Of a stretch of 61,867 bases of DNA, positions 52,354 through 61,867 are shown one piece after another; the stretch's first letter is position 1; each line of letters starts with the position of its first letter. Position numbers and translations under genes: made by a program. Source of the DNA: Roseateles sp. (lineage in GTDB: Bacteria > Pseudomonadota > Gammaproteobacteria > Burkholderiales > Burkholderiaceae_C); assembly GCA_019234295.1 (NCBI GenBank), contig JAFALK010000055.1:1-61867 (forward strand), given 5' to 3'. The notes beneath the pieces were generated by a model, which made no database searches, was not told where the DNA came from, and was given only the letters and a program-made list of their open reading frames with translations.

Positions 52354-53694
52354 ATGAGCCTCGTCTTCCCGCACACCTTTGTCCCCTGGTTCCGCGCCGT
52401 GGCGCCGTATATCCATGCCTATAGAGGGGAGACCTTCGTGGTGGGCATGCCCGGTGAGCTGGTGGCGGCCGGCAAGCTCAATGCCTTCGTGCAGGACCTG
52501 TCCATCGTGCATGCGATGGGCATCAAGATCGTCCTGGTCCACGGCTTCCGTCCGCAGGTGAACGAGCAACTGGCCGCCAAGGGGCAGGTGCCCAAGTACC
52601 ACCAGGGCTTGCGGATCACGGATCCGGTCGCCCTGGATTGCGCCCAGGAAGCGGCCGGTCAGTTGCGTTTCGAGATCGAGGCCGCTTTCTCGCAGGGCCT
52701 ACCCAACACACCCATGGCCAACGCCACGGTGCGGGTCGTCTCCGGCAATTTCCTCACGGCGCGCCCGGTGGGCATCGTGGACGGCATCGATTACCAGCAC
52801 AGCGGCCACGTGCGCAAGGTGGATGCCGCGGCGATTCAGCGCGCCATCGACAGCGGCGCGGTGGTGCTGCTCTCCCCCTTCGGCTTCTCGCCCACGGGAG
52901 AGGCCTTCAACCTGACGATGGAGGACGTGGCCACGAGCACCGCCATCGCCTTGCAGGCCGACAAGCTGCTCTTCCTGACCGAGGTTCCGGGTGTGCTGGA
53001 AGACGCGAGCGACCCAGAAAGCGCCGTCGATACCGAACTGGCCCTGGCTGACGCAATCCGCCTGCTCGACGCCCTGCCGGCGCCGACCGCGCCCACCGAA
53101 GTCGCCTTTTACCTGCGCCACTGCGTCAAGGCCTGCCAGGCCGGCGTGGAGCGGACGCACATCCTGCCCCTGTCGGTCGACGGCGCCTTGCTGCAGGAGG
53201 TGTATACCCACGACGGCATCGGCACCATGGTCGTGGACGAGAAATTGGAAAGCCTGCGCGAAGCCACGCCCGACGATGTCGGCGGTATCGTGGCATTGAT
53301 CGAGCCCTTCGAGCGCGACGGCACACTGATCAAACGTGACCGCAATGAAATCGAGCGCGATATCGAGGCCTATACCGTCATCGAGCACGATGGCGTGATA
53401 TTCGGATGCGCGGCACTCTACCCATATGTTGAGGCGCATACCGCCGAAATGGCGGCGCTCACCGTGTCAGCTGAAGTACAGGGACAAGGCGACGGCGATC
53501 GCATCCTCAAGCGCATTGAGCAACGCGCCAAGCATATGGGCCTGAGCAGTATCTTCGTGCTGACCACGCGCACCATGCACTGGTTCATCAAGCGCGGCTT
53601 CCAGCATGTCGAGCCCGAATGGCTGCCCGAAGAGCGCAAGCGCAAGTACAACTGGGACCGGCGCTCGCAGGTGCTGGTAAAGAAACTGGCCTGA
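52354..53694 (+). CDS. argA: N-acetylglutamate synthase (classical ArgA)
   Basis: 446 residues: N-terminal amino-acid-kinase domain (FVVGMPGELVAAGKLNAFVQ, KIVLVHGFRPQVNEQLAAKG, where arginine feedback acts) and C-terminal GNAT domain (AALTVSAEVQGQGDGDRILK, FVLTTRTMHWFIKRGF). First step of arginine biosynthesis. ATG 52354 (MSLVFPHTFVPWFRAVAPYI) chosen; upstream in-frame ATG at 52288 would add residues not in the family. Confidence 0.95.
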   Translation: MSLVFPHTFVPWFRAVAPYIHAYRGETFVVGMPGELVAAGKLNAFVQDLSIVHAMGIKIVLVHGFRPQVNEQLAAKGQVPKYHQGLRITDPVALDCAQEAAGQLRFEIEAAFSQGLPNTPMANATVRVVSGNFLTARPVGIVDGIDYQHSGHVRKVDAAAIQRAIDSGAVVLLSPFGFSPTGEAFNLTMEDVATSTAIALQADKLLFLTEVPGVLEDASDPESAVDTELALADAIRLLDALPAPTAPTEVAFYLRHCVKACQAGVERTHILPLSVDGALLQEVYTHDGIGTMVVDEKLESLREATPDDVGGIVALIEPFERDGTLIKRDRNEIERDIEAYTVIEHDGVIFGCAALYPYVEAHTAEMAALTVSAEVQGQGDGDRILKRIEQRAKHMGLSSIFVLTTRTMHWFIKRGFQHVEPEWLPEERKRKYNWDRRSQVLVKKLA

Positions 53695-53752
53695 ATACGG
53701 CCGCAGCCCTCTGCGGCTCATCCCCTGAATCATTGGAACAAAGGAATTTCCC

Positions 53753-54025
53753 ATGCCCCGCACCGTGCAATGCCTGTATCTGAAGAAGGAGGCCGAGGGC
53801 CTCGACTTCGCCCCCTACCCTGGTGAACTCGGCAAGCGCATTTACCAAGGCATCAGCAAGGAAGCCTGGGCGCTCTGGATGAAGCACCAGACTATGCTCG
53901 TCAATGAAAATCGCCTGAATCTGGCAGATCAACGGGCCCGCCAGTATCTGGCCCGTCAAATGGAGCAATTCTTCTTTGGCGGCGGTGCCGAACAGCCCGC
54001 CGGATATGTGCCACCAAGTGCCTGA
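53753..54025 (+). CDS. yggX: Probable Fe(II)-trafficking protein
   Basis: 90 residues with the family signature [20 protein letters not shown] (conserved Cys), [16 protein letters not shown] and [16 protein letters not shown]. YggX protects Fe-S clusters from oxidants. It follows argA by 58 bp. Confidence 0.95.
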   Translation: MPRTVQCLYLKKEAEGLDFAPYPGELGKRIYQGISKEAWALWMKHQTMLVNENRLNLADQRARQYLARQMEQFFFGGGAEQPAGYVPPSA

Positions 54026-54049
54026 AGTGGTATTTGTGCAATACCTGAG

Positions 54050-54080
54050 TTGATATCAAGCGGATATTCGTGCCTATAAT
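54050..54080 (+). promoter_or_regulatory. Putative promoter of the H-NS family gene
   Basis: TTGATA (54050-54055) and TATAAT (54075-54080) with a rather long 19-bp spacer, 48 bp before the ATG. Confidence 0.5.
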
Positions 54081-54127
54081 TCTCACGAACTGTTCACATC
54101 AATCCAGTCAACGCGAGGTATTGCACG

Positions 54128-54424
54128 ATGTCATCTCTGAAAGACCTTTTGGCCCAGCGAGCAGCGCTCGATGCACAAATCGCCCAAACCAAGGACAAGG
54201 AGCGTGGCGAGGCGGTTGCAAAGATCAAGACGCTGATGTCGGAGTACGGCCTCACGGTGGCGGACCTCAGTGCTCGCGCCAGCAAGGCAGGCAAGACCTC
54301 GAAGGTTGCCGCCAAATATCGCAACAAAGCCACTGGCGAGACCTGGAGCGGCCGCGGACTGCAGCCCAAATGGCTCAAGGCCGCGATTGGCGGAGGCGCC
54401 AAGCTCGAGGATTTCCACGTCTAA
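54128..54424 (+). CDS. H-NS histone family protein
   Basis: 98 residues. N-terminal oligomerisation helix (SLKDLLAQRAALDAQIAQTK) and C-terminal DNA-binding motif AAKYRNKATGETWSGRGLQP, KWLKAAI, the short betaproteobacterial H-NS form. It silences AT-rich foreign DNA, so it may act on the AT-rich part of the element upstream. Own promoter and terminator. Confidence 0.92.
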   Translation: MSSLKDLLAQRAALDAQIAQTKDKERGEAVAKIKTLMSEYGLTVADLSARASKAGKTSKVAAKYRNKATGETWSGRGLQPKWLKAAIGGGAKLEDFHV

Positions 54425-54450
54425 GAAGCACCTTGCAAAACGAAATCAGG

Positions 54451-54477
54451 GCCACCCGCCAGGGTGGCTTTTTTCTT
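54451..54477 (+). terminator. Intrinsic terminator of the H-NS family gene
   Basis: GCCACCC-GCCA-GGGTGGC followed by TTTTTTC. Confidence 0.88.
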
Positions 54478-54622
54478 TTCTGGTTTGATCAGAAAAACCC
54501 TGACACCACCTATTCAAAGGGGCTTTGAGTTCACGCCCCGCCCAGCTCGCGAGCTAGCATCCTTCGGCTTTCACGCCGAGTCGACGTAGATGGCGGGAAT
54601 CCTCGCCCCTTTTTATTTTCCA

Positions 54623-57622
54623 ATGTCGTTGGACGCACAATTTCACGAGACGGCCGCCGCCGCGCCGACCGAGCCCGCAGGCACTGCGATGTTCGTCAGC
54701 GTGCTGCGTCAACTGATCGTTGCCGGCTCGCTGATCAGCACTGGTTGGCTGGCTGCGCAAGCGCCGATCGCCCCCGCCTTGTGGCCACCTGCCGGGATCG
54801 CGCTGGCGGCTCTGTTCTTCTGGGGTTCCAACATCGGCTTCGCCTTGATCTTCGGCGGCATCGCACTGGCCCGCTTGATGGACGCGTCGTGGCCACTGGC
54901 GATCGAGCTGGGCCTCGTTCAATGGCTCGCTCCCGCCCTGTCGATGAGCCTGATGCGGCGCTGCGCATGGCGCCAAGGTGAGCGGCCCTTGCGTGACCTC
55001 GTGCTGCTGCTGAGCCTGGGCGTGGGGCTCACAGCCCTGCTCAACGGCGGCGCCAGGATCCTGCTCGCCCACGAGCCGTTCAGCGTCGTGGAGGCCGATG
55101 TCGCTGCATTGCTGCTGATCGCCGCGCCGCTGCTGCATCTCGAATCGCCCCGCCTGCCGCGCCCGGGCACGCTGCCGTGGCTGTTCGCCCCGGCGCTGCT
55201 GGGCGCGCCCGCGTTCTTCTGGCCCGGGCTCGAAGCCGTGTTGTGTATTGCGCCTCTGGCAGTGCTGGCCCTGGCGCTGCGCGGCGAAGCACTGCTGGGC
55301 AGCGCCGCCGCATTGGTGGCCGCCGTGTTGGCTGCGCTGGCCACTGGTTTCGGCTTCGGGCCCTTTGCCGGCTCGAATGCGGGCCTGGTGCAACTGTCCA
55401 GCGGACTGGCCGCCTTGGCCCTTGTTGCGCCCATGGTCGGCACGCGGCTGCTGCGACGTGACGAACGCAACCGGCGCTGGGTCCAGGCGCTGCAGAACGA
55501 GGGCACGGCCCTGGCCGAGTGGCATGTGCTGCATGGCATGCGACCGTCGGCAAACTGGGAGACGGTCACCATGGCGCCGCTGCCCGCCGACAGTGATCCC
55601 GTGCACTGGCTGGCCGTCGCCCATCCGCTCGATCGCGAACGCGTGGTGCAACAGATGCGAGAAGCCCTGGCCCCAGACGGCGAGGACCTCTGTCACGAAG
55701 CCTTGCGCCTGCCCAGTGCCGCGCGAAGCTTGGCCCCCGTGCACGGCACCGGCGCTTGGTGCTGGCACGCGCTGCGCCTGCACGTGCTGAGGCGCGATCG
55801 CGAGGGCCGTGCCGCCGAAGCCTTGCTCCTGCTGTCCGACATCAACACCCTGCGCCAGGCAGAGGACCGCCAGATGCTCGCGGCCGGCCTTTTCCAGCAT
55901 CTGCACGAAGGCGTGTTGATCGTCGACGGCCAGCATCGCGTCGTCGACCTGAACCCCAGTTATTGCCGCATCATGGGAGCTCGCCGTGAGGCCCTGATCG
56001 GCCGTCCGGCCGAACTGTTGCTCTCCCCCACCCTGCACCGCTCGGGCGCCAGTACCGAGCAGATGATGGCCGCACTGCACGCCGAAGGACACTGGAGCGT
56101 GCAGCTGCAGACCGAGCGCGACAACGGCTCGGCCTGCACCTTGCAGATGACCATCAGCGAGGTGCGTCAGCCCGCGGGTGGAGCCTCACAGCGCCTGCGG
56201 GTGGTCACGGTGAATGACCTCACCGAGATCCTTGAGCAGCGCGAGCGGATCGAGCAGCAGTCGAGCAAGGACGCGCTGACCGGCCTGCCCAACCACGAGG
56301 AGTTCGCGAAACTCCTGCGCCAGAGCGTTGCCACGGCAGAACACGAAGGCTTCATGCTGTGCGTGTGCCGCATCGACCTGGACCAGTTCAAGCTCGTCAA
56401 TGCCCGATTTGGCGTCGAACAAGGGGACGAGCTGCTGCTGCAGGTGGCACGGCGGCTGCAGGCCGCGCTGCGCCATGCTGAGCAATGGTCCGACCGGATC
56501 GCGCGTCTGGCCGGCGACGAATTCGGCCTGATCCTGCGGGTGGCCGATGCGAGCGAAGCTCAGCTCGCCCTGGAGCGCATGCTCGGCATCGTGCGAACGA
56601 CCTCGATGCTCAGCGCAAGCGACGAAGCCGAAGGCGCGGAACTCAGCGCCAGTATCGGCGCCACCCTGTATCCGACCGATCGATCTGACGCCGAGACGCT
56701 CCTGCGCCATGCCGGCCATGCGCTCTACCGCGTGAAGCAGCACTCGGGTCGAAACGCCTTCCGTTTCTTCGACGCCGCCAAGCGCCAGCGCGACGAAGCC
56801 AGCCTCATGGAACTGGCCCGCATGCAGCAAGCCTTGGATCAGGGCGAGTTGCTGTTGTACTACCAGCCGAAGATCGACATGCACGAAGGCCGGGTGTTGG
56901 GCATGGAAGCCCTGCTGCGGTGGCAGCATCCCGAGCGCGGCCTGCTGATGCCGGGCGCTTTTTTGCCCCAGATCGAGGATACGGGCCTGGCCGTGCAGGT
57001 CGGTGACTGGATCATCGATCAAGCGCTCAAGCAAAGTGCGCAGTGGCTGGCGTCTGGGCTCGAGCTGGAAGTCAGCGTGAACGTCACCGCACGCCAGCTT
57101 CACACACCCGATTTCGCACAGCGGCTGCAGGAGCTCGTGCACCGCCACCCTGAACCGGTGGCTCGCCACCTGTGCCTGGAGGTGCTGGAGTCGGCCGCCC
57201 TGGCCGACACGGCATCCGTCCATACCCTGATCGAGCGCTGCCAGGCCTTCGGAGTGCGTTTCGCCCTCGACGACTTCGGCACCGGATATTCGACCCTGGC
57301 CTATCTGAAGAGCCTGCCGGTGGACACGCTCAAGATTGACCGCAGCTTCGTTCAGAACATGCTCATTGATGCCCAAGACATGGCCCTGATCGAAGGCGTG
57401 GTGGGTCTGGCACGACATTTTGGCTGCAGCGTCGTGGCCGAGGGTGTGGAGAGCGCGGCCCATGCGCGCGCACTGCTGCGCCTGGGCTGCTCCATGGGCC
57501 AGGGCAACGGCGTTGCCGCGGCCATGCCGGCGGCCGAGGTCGCCTCCTGGTGCGAGGCATTTGCACGCTCCCCCTGGCTGCGGCAATTGGACGTCGCACA
57601 CAGGGTCGAGACAGTAGACTGA
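54623..57622 (+). CDS. Membrane-bound PAS-GGDEF-EAL protein
   Basis: 999 residues from ATG 54623 (or 1010 from 54590). Eight or so hydrophobic segments in residues 25-290 form a MASE1-like sensor; then a PAS domain (FQHLHEGVLIVDGQHRVVDL), a GGDEF domain with DALTGLPN and active-site AGDEF (accepted variant), and an EAL domain: LLYYQPKIDMHEGRVLGMEA with EALLRW, DDFGTGYSTLAYLKSLPVDT, AEGVESAAHARAL. It makes and/or degrades cyclic di-GMP. It ends 4 bp before dnaG; co-transcription is possible. Confidence 0.9.
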   Translation: MSLDAQFHETAAAAPTEPAGTAMFVSVLRQLIVAGSLISTGWLAAQAPIAPALWPPAGIALAALFFWGSNIGFALIFGGIALARLMDASWPLAIELGLVQWLAPALSMSLMRRCAWRQGERPLRDLVLLLSLGVGLTALLNGGARILLAHEPFSVVEADVAALLLIAAPLLHLESPRLPRPGTLPWLFAPALLGAPAFFWPGLEAVLCIAPLAVLALALRGEALLGSAAALVAAVLAALATGFGFGPFAGSNAGLVQLSSGLAALALVAPMVGTRLLRRDERNRRWVQALQNEGTALAEWHVLHGMRPSANWETVTMAPLPADSDPVHWLAVAHPLDRERVVQQMREALAPDGEDLCHEALRLPSAARSLAPVHGTGAWCWHALRLHVLRRDREGRAAEALLLLSDINTLRQAEDRQMLAAGLFQHLHEGVLIVDGQHRVVDLNPSYCRIMGARREALIGRPAELLLSPTLHRSGASTEQMMAALHAEGHWSVQLQTERDNGSACTLQMTISEVRQPAGGASQRLRVVTVNDLTEILEQRERIEQQSSKDALTGLPNHEEFAKLLRQSVATAEHEGFMLCVCRIDLDQFKLVNARFGVEQGDELLLQVARRLQAALRHAEQWSDRIARLAGDEFGLILRVADASEAQLALERMLGIVRTTSMLSASDEAEGAELSASIGATLYPTDRSDAETLLRHAGHALYRVKQHSGRNAFRFFDAAKRQRDEASLMELARMQQALDQGELLLYYQPKIDMHEGRVLGMEALLRWQHPERGLLMPGAFLPQIEDTGLAVQVGDWIIDQALKQSAQWLASGLELEVSVNVTARQLHTPDFAQRLQELVHRHPEPVARHLCLEVLESAALADTASVHTLIERCQAFGVRFALDDFGTGYSTLAYLKSLPVDTLKIDRSFVQNMLIDAQDMALIEGVVGLARHFGCSVVAEGVESAAHARALLRLGCSMGQGNGVAAAMPAAEVASWCEAFARSPWLRQLDVAHRVETVD

Positions 57623-57626
57623 CGGA

Positions 57627-59474
57627 GTGATCCCACCCGGCTTTATCCAGGACCTACTCTCGCGAATCGACATCGTCGAGGTCGTGGGCCGCCATGTCGA
57701 GCTTAAGAAGGCCGGCAGCACGCACAAAGGCCTGTGCCCCTTCCACGGCGAGAAGTCGCCGAGCTTCTGTGTCACGCCCTCGCGCCAGACCTACCACTGC
57801 TTCGGCTGCGGCGTGCACGGTAATGCAATCGGCTTCCTGATGGAGTACACGGGCGCGGGCTTCGTCGAGGCCGTGGAGGATCTTGCCCAGCAGGCCGGCA
57901 TGATCGTGCCCGAAGACTCGCGCACGCCCGAGGAGCGGGAGAAGGCCAAGGAGCAAAAGGCTCGGCAGGCCACACTCAATGACGTGCTGGAGCGCGCCGC
58001 GCGGCACTACAAGGCTTCGCTCAAGAAGAGCCCGCGGGCCATCGACTATCTCAAGGGCCGCGGCCTGACCGGCGAGATCGCTGCCCAGTTCGCCCTCGGC
58101 TACGCCCCCGAGGGCTGGCGGACCCTGGCCAGCGCCTTCCCGGAGTACGACGATCCCTTGCTGGTGGAGTCCGGCATGGTGATCGAGGGCGACGACGACA
58201 AGCGCTACGACCGCTTCCGCGACCGCATCATGTTCCCGATCCGCAACGTGCAGGGCGAGTTCATCGGCTTCGGCGGTCGCGTGCTCGACAAGGGCGAGCC
58301 CAAGTACCTTAATTCGCCCGAGACGCCCGTCTTCGTCAAGGGGCATGAGCTGTACGGCCTCTTCGAAGGGCGGGCGGGGCTGCGCAAGAGAGGCTATGCG
58401 CTCGTGGTCGAGGGCTATATGGACGTGGTCGCCCTGGCGCAGCACGGCTTCGGCAACGCGGTCGCCACGCTTGGCACGGCCTGCACGGCAGAGCACGTGC
58501 ACAAGCTCTTCCGATTCACCGAGAGCGTGATCTTCAGCTTCGACGGCGACGCGGCCGGCCGCCGAGCCGCCGCACGTGCACTGGAAGCCGCCCTGCCCCA
58601 CGCCAGCGACACGCGCACCATCAAGTTCTTGTTCCTGCCGACCGAACACGATCCGGACTCCTATGTGCGCGCGTTTGGTGCCGCCGGTTTCGAGCGTTAC
58701 GTCGAGCAGGCGGTCCCGCTTTCGCGACAGCTGCAGGAGAGCGCTGCCGAAGGCTGCGACCTCAGCACGCCGGAGGGCCGCGCGCACATGCTTTCCAACG
58801 CGAGGCCCTTGTGGTCCGCCCTGCCCGAGGGCCTGCTCAAGCGAGGCCTGCTCGGCGAGCTGGCCAAGCGCGCGCAGTTGCCGGACAGCGAGCTGATGCG
58901 CATCTGGCAAGTGCCCGGGCATGCAAACACCACTTCAACCGACGGCGATGCCGCACCGGCCCGCAAGGAATGGAAGAAGGACTGGAAACCCGGCGGCAGC
59001 TGGAGGGGCCGTCGCGAAGCGCAGGACCCGACCGCCGGCCTGGCGCGCCGCCAACCTCTGTCCGCGGCCGACCACGCGCTTCGCATGCTCTTGCTGGAGT
59101 CGGCCTGGTTCGAGCGACTCAGCCATGACGATCAACAACTGCTGCACGAGCTGCCCGGCCCGCATGGCGAGTTGGTCCAGTGGCTGGAGCGCTATCTGGT
59201 GCACCACGGGCCGGCCGCCTGGCCGGTGCTGGAGGCGGCCCTGGCCGAGGACGGCTTGCTGGAAACGGCCAAGCGCTTCACCGTGGGCGCCCTGGTCGGC
59301 GAAGAATTGCTCTTCGACGATTTCACCGAAGCCCTGCGCAAGCTCCTGCGCAGCCAGCTGGAGGCCAGCTCCAAATCGCTGGCCGCCGCCGGCGATGCAG
59401 CCGGTCTGCGCCAGGTGCTGGCCCGCCTGCGCGAGCTGGACCCACTCGGCCGTGTTGACACCGCTGAAAAATAG
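57627..59474 (+). CDS. dnaG: DNA primase
   Basis: 615 residues, GTG start with GGA close upstream. CHC2 zinc finger: CPFHGEKSPSF with C37, H40, C58, C61; TOPRIM core with VVEGYMDVVALAQHGFGN and FSFDGDAAGRRA; C-terminal DnaB-binding region. Typical order dnaG-rpoD follows; rpsU is not in front, a GGDEF-EAL gene is instead. Confidence 0.96.
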   Translation: MIPPGFIQDLLSRIDIVEVVGRHVELKKAGSTHKGLCPFHGEKSPSFCVTPSRQTYHCFGCGVHGNAIGFLMEYTGAGFVEAVEDLAQQAGMIVPEDSRTPEEREKAKEQKARQATLNDVLERAARHYKASLKKSPRAIDYLKGRGLTGEIAAQFALGYAPEGWRTLASAFPEYDDPLLVESGMVIEGDDDKRYDRFRDRIMFPIRNVQGEFIGFGGRVLDKGEPKYLNSPETPVFVKGHELYGLFEGRAGLRKRGYALVVEGYMDVVALAQHGFGNAVATLGTACTAEHVHKLFRFTESVIFSFDGDAAGRRAAARALEAALPHASDTRTIKFLFLPTEHDPDSYVRAFGAAGFERYVEQAVPLSRQLQESAAEGCDLSTPEGRAHMLSNARPLWSALPEGLLKRGLLGELAKRAQLPDSELMRIWQVPGHANTTSTDGDAAPARKEWKKDWKPGGSWRGRREAQDPTAGLARRQPLSAADHALRMLLLESAWFERLSHDDQQLLHELPGPHGELVQWLERYLVHHGPAAWPVLEAALAEDGLLETAKRFTVGALVGEELLFDDFTEALRKLLRSQLEASSKSLAAAGDAAGLRQVLARLRELDPLGRVDTAEK

Positions 59475-59482
59475 GCGACAAT
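59455..59482 (+). promoter_or_regulatory. Putative rpoD promoter inside the end of dnaG
   Basis: TTGACA (59455-59460), 16-bp spacer, GACAAT (59477-59482). A transcript from here would have a leader of about 265 nt before the rpoD ATG. Confidence 0.55.
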
Positions 59483-59489
59483 TAGCGGT

Positions 59490-59756
59490 TTCCCGAGCGC
59501 GCCAAGAGTAACGGCAGCCACTTCCGGACCCGGCCGCCCAGCAGACACTGGGTCAACATAGAAGGCCACCCTTATCCGCAAAGAGCTGCAATCAACAACG
59601 TTCACGCCAGCTTGAGCGCGCCGCATGGAGGCCATAGCCCTCCATGACGAAGCCACCTGGGGCTCCCTCCCGCTTAGAAGCGGTCGGTACTCGCCTGCAG
59701 GTGGCTGCCGCATTTCCGAATTTATCTGAATCATCGCTACCCGCCAGAGGAACCGC
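59490..59756 (+). other. Structured leader of rpoD
   Basis: No gene. Inverted repeats: ATGGAGG...CCTCCAT (59624-59645), CCGCTT-AG-AAGCGG (59669-59684), and AGCCACCTG (about 59652) with CAGGTGGCT (about 59698) enclosing the latter, so nested hairpins can form. AGAGGA before the ATG is the RBS. May be a regulatory 5' untranslated region. Confidence 0.45.

Positions 59757-61867
<2,111 letters not shown>

Overview
The window is chromosomal DNA of a high-GC Gram-negative bacterium, most likely a betaproteobacterium of the order Burkholderiales. The reasons are the ADP-heptose genes with a split HldA/HldC pair, a Kdo hydroxylase, an Omp32-type general porin, an H-NS protein of the short 'W(S)GRG' type, secreted cyanophycinase, and a sigma-70 factor with a lysine/alanine/proline-rich histone-H1-like N-terminal tail.

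Layout. 1-3.9 kb: rpsA (5' end cut off), ihfB, lapA, lapB and a small glycosyltransferase. 3.9-13 kb is a lipopolysaccharide block: Kdo hydroxylase (minus), two tandem GT9 heptosyltransferase-like genes (plus), then a tightly overlapped minus-strand operon gmhA-hldA-hldC-gmhB-GT4 that makes ADP-heptose, with divergent msbA. LapA/LapB (LPS level control), the heptose pathway, core glycosyltransferases, the Kdo modifier and the lipid A flippase sit together. 13-18.5 kb: a decayed sensor kinase, a patatin-like phospholipase and dnaE. 18.5-23.3 kb is a decay zone: a GGDEF-EAL pseudogene, a periplasmic-type cyclophilin, and a TonB-dependent receptor whose pieces lie on opposite strands on either side of a cyanophycinase gene. 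23.3-30.1 kb: slyX, trhO, an AstE-like hydrolase, a porin, a pirin/LysR divergent pair, a PurM-like protein and a SirB-like membrane protein.

30.17-43.17 kb is a 12.9-kb integrated element. It is bounded by perfect 98-bp direct repeats that are the 3' part of the 4.5S (SRP) RNA gene ffs. It carries a tyrosine integrase next to ffs, two near-identical promoter/short-transcript/terminator modules, a MerR/AlpA-like small DNA-binding protein, a P4-type primase-helicase, and cargo: a GNAT protein, a minus-strand group that includes a frameshifted zinc metallopeptidase, small membrane and secreted proteins in AT-rich DNA, a DUF2806 protein and IS remnants. Organisation and replication protein suggest a P4-like satellite; no capsid or packaging genes were recognised.

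43.2-61.9 kb returns to core genome: a 46-residue lipoprotein, a kinase-HDOD-GAF gene coupled to a pseudokinase-HDOD gene, hrpA, a VOC protein, argA, yggX, an H-NS family gene, a membrane GGDEF-EAL protein, dnaG and rpoD (3' end cut off). A recurring oddity is short 7-9 bp tandem repeats inside or beside decayed genes. No tRNA, rRNA or CRISPR array was seen.
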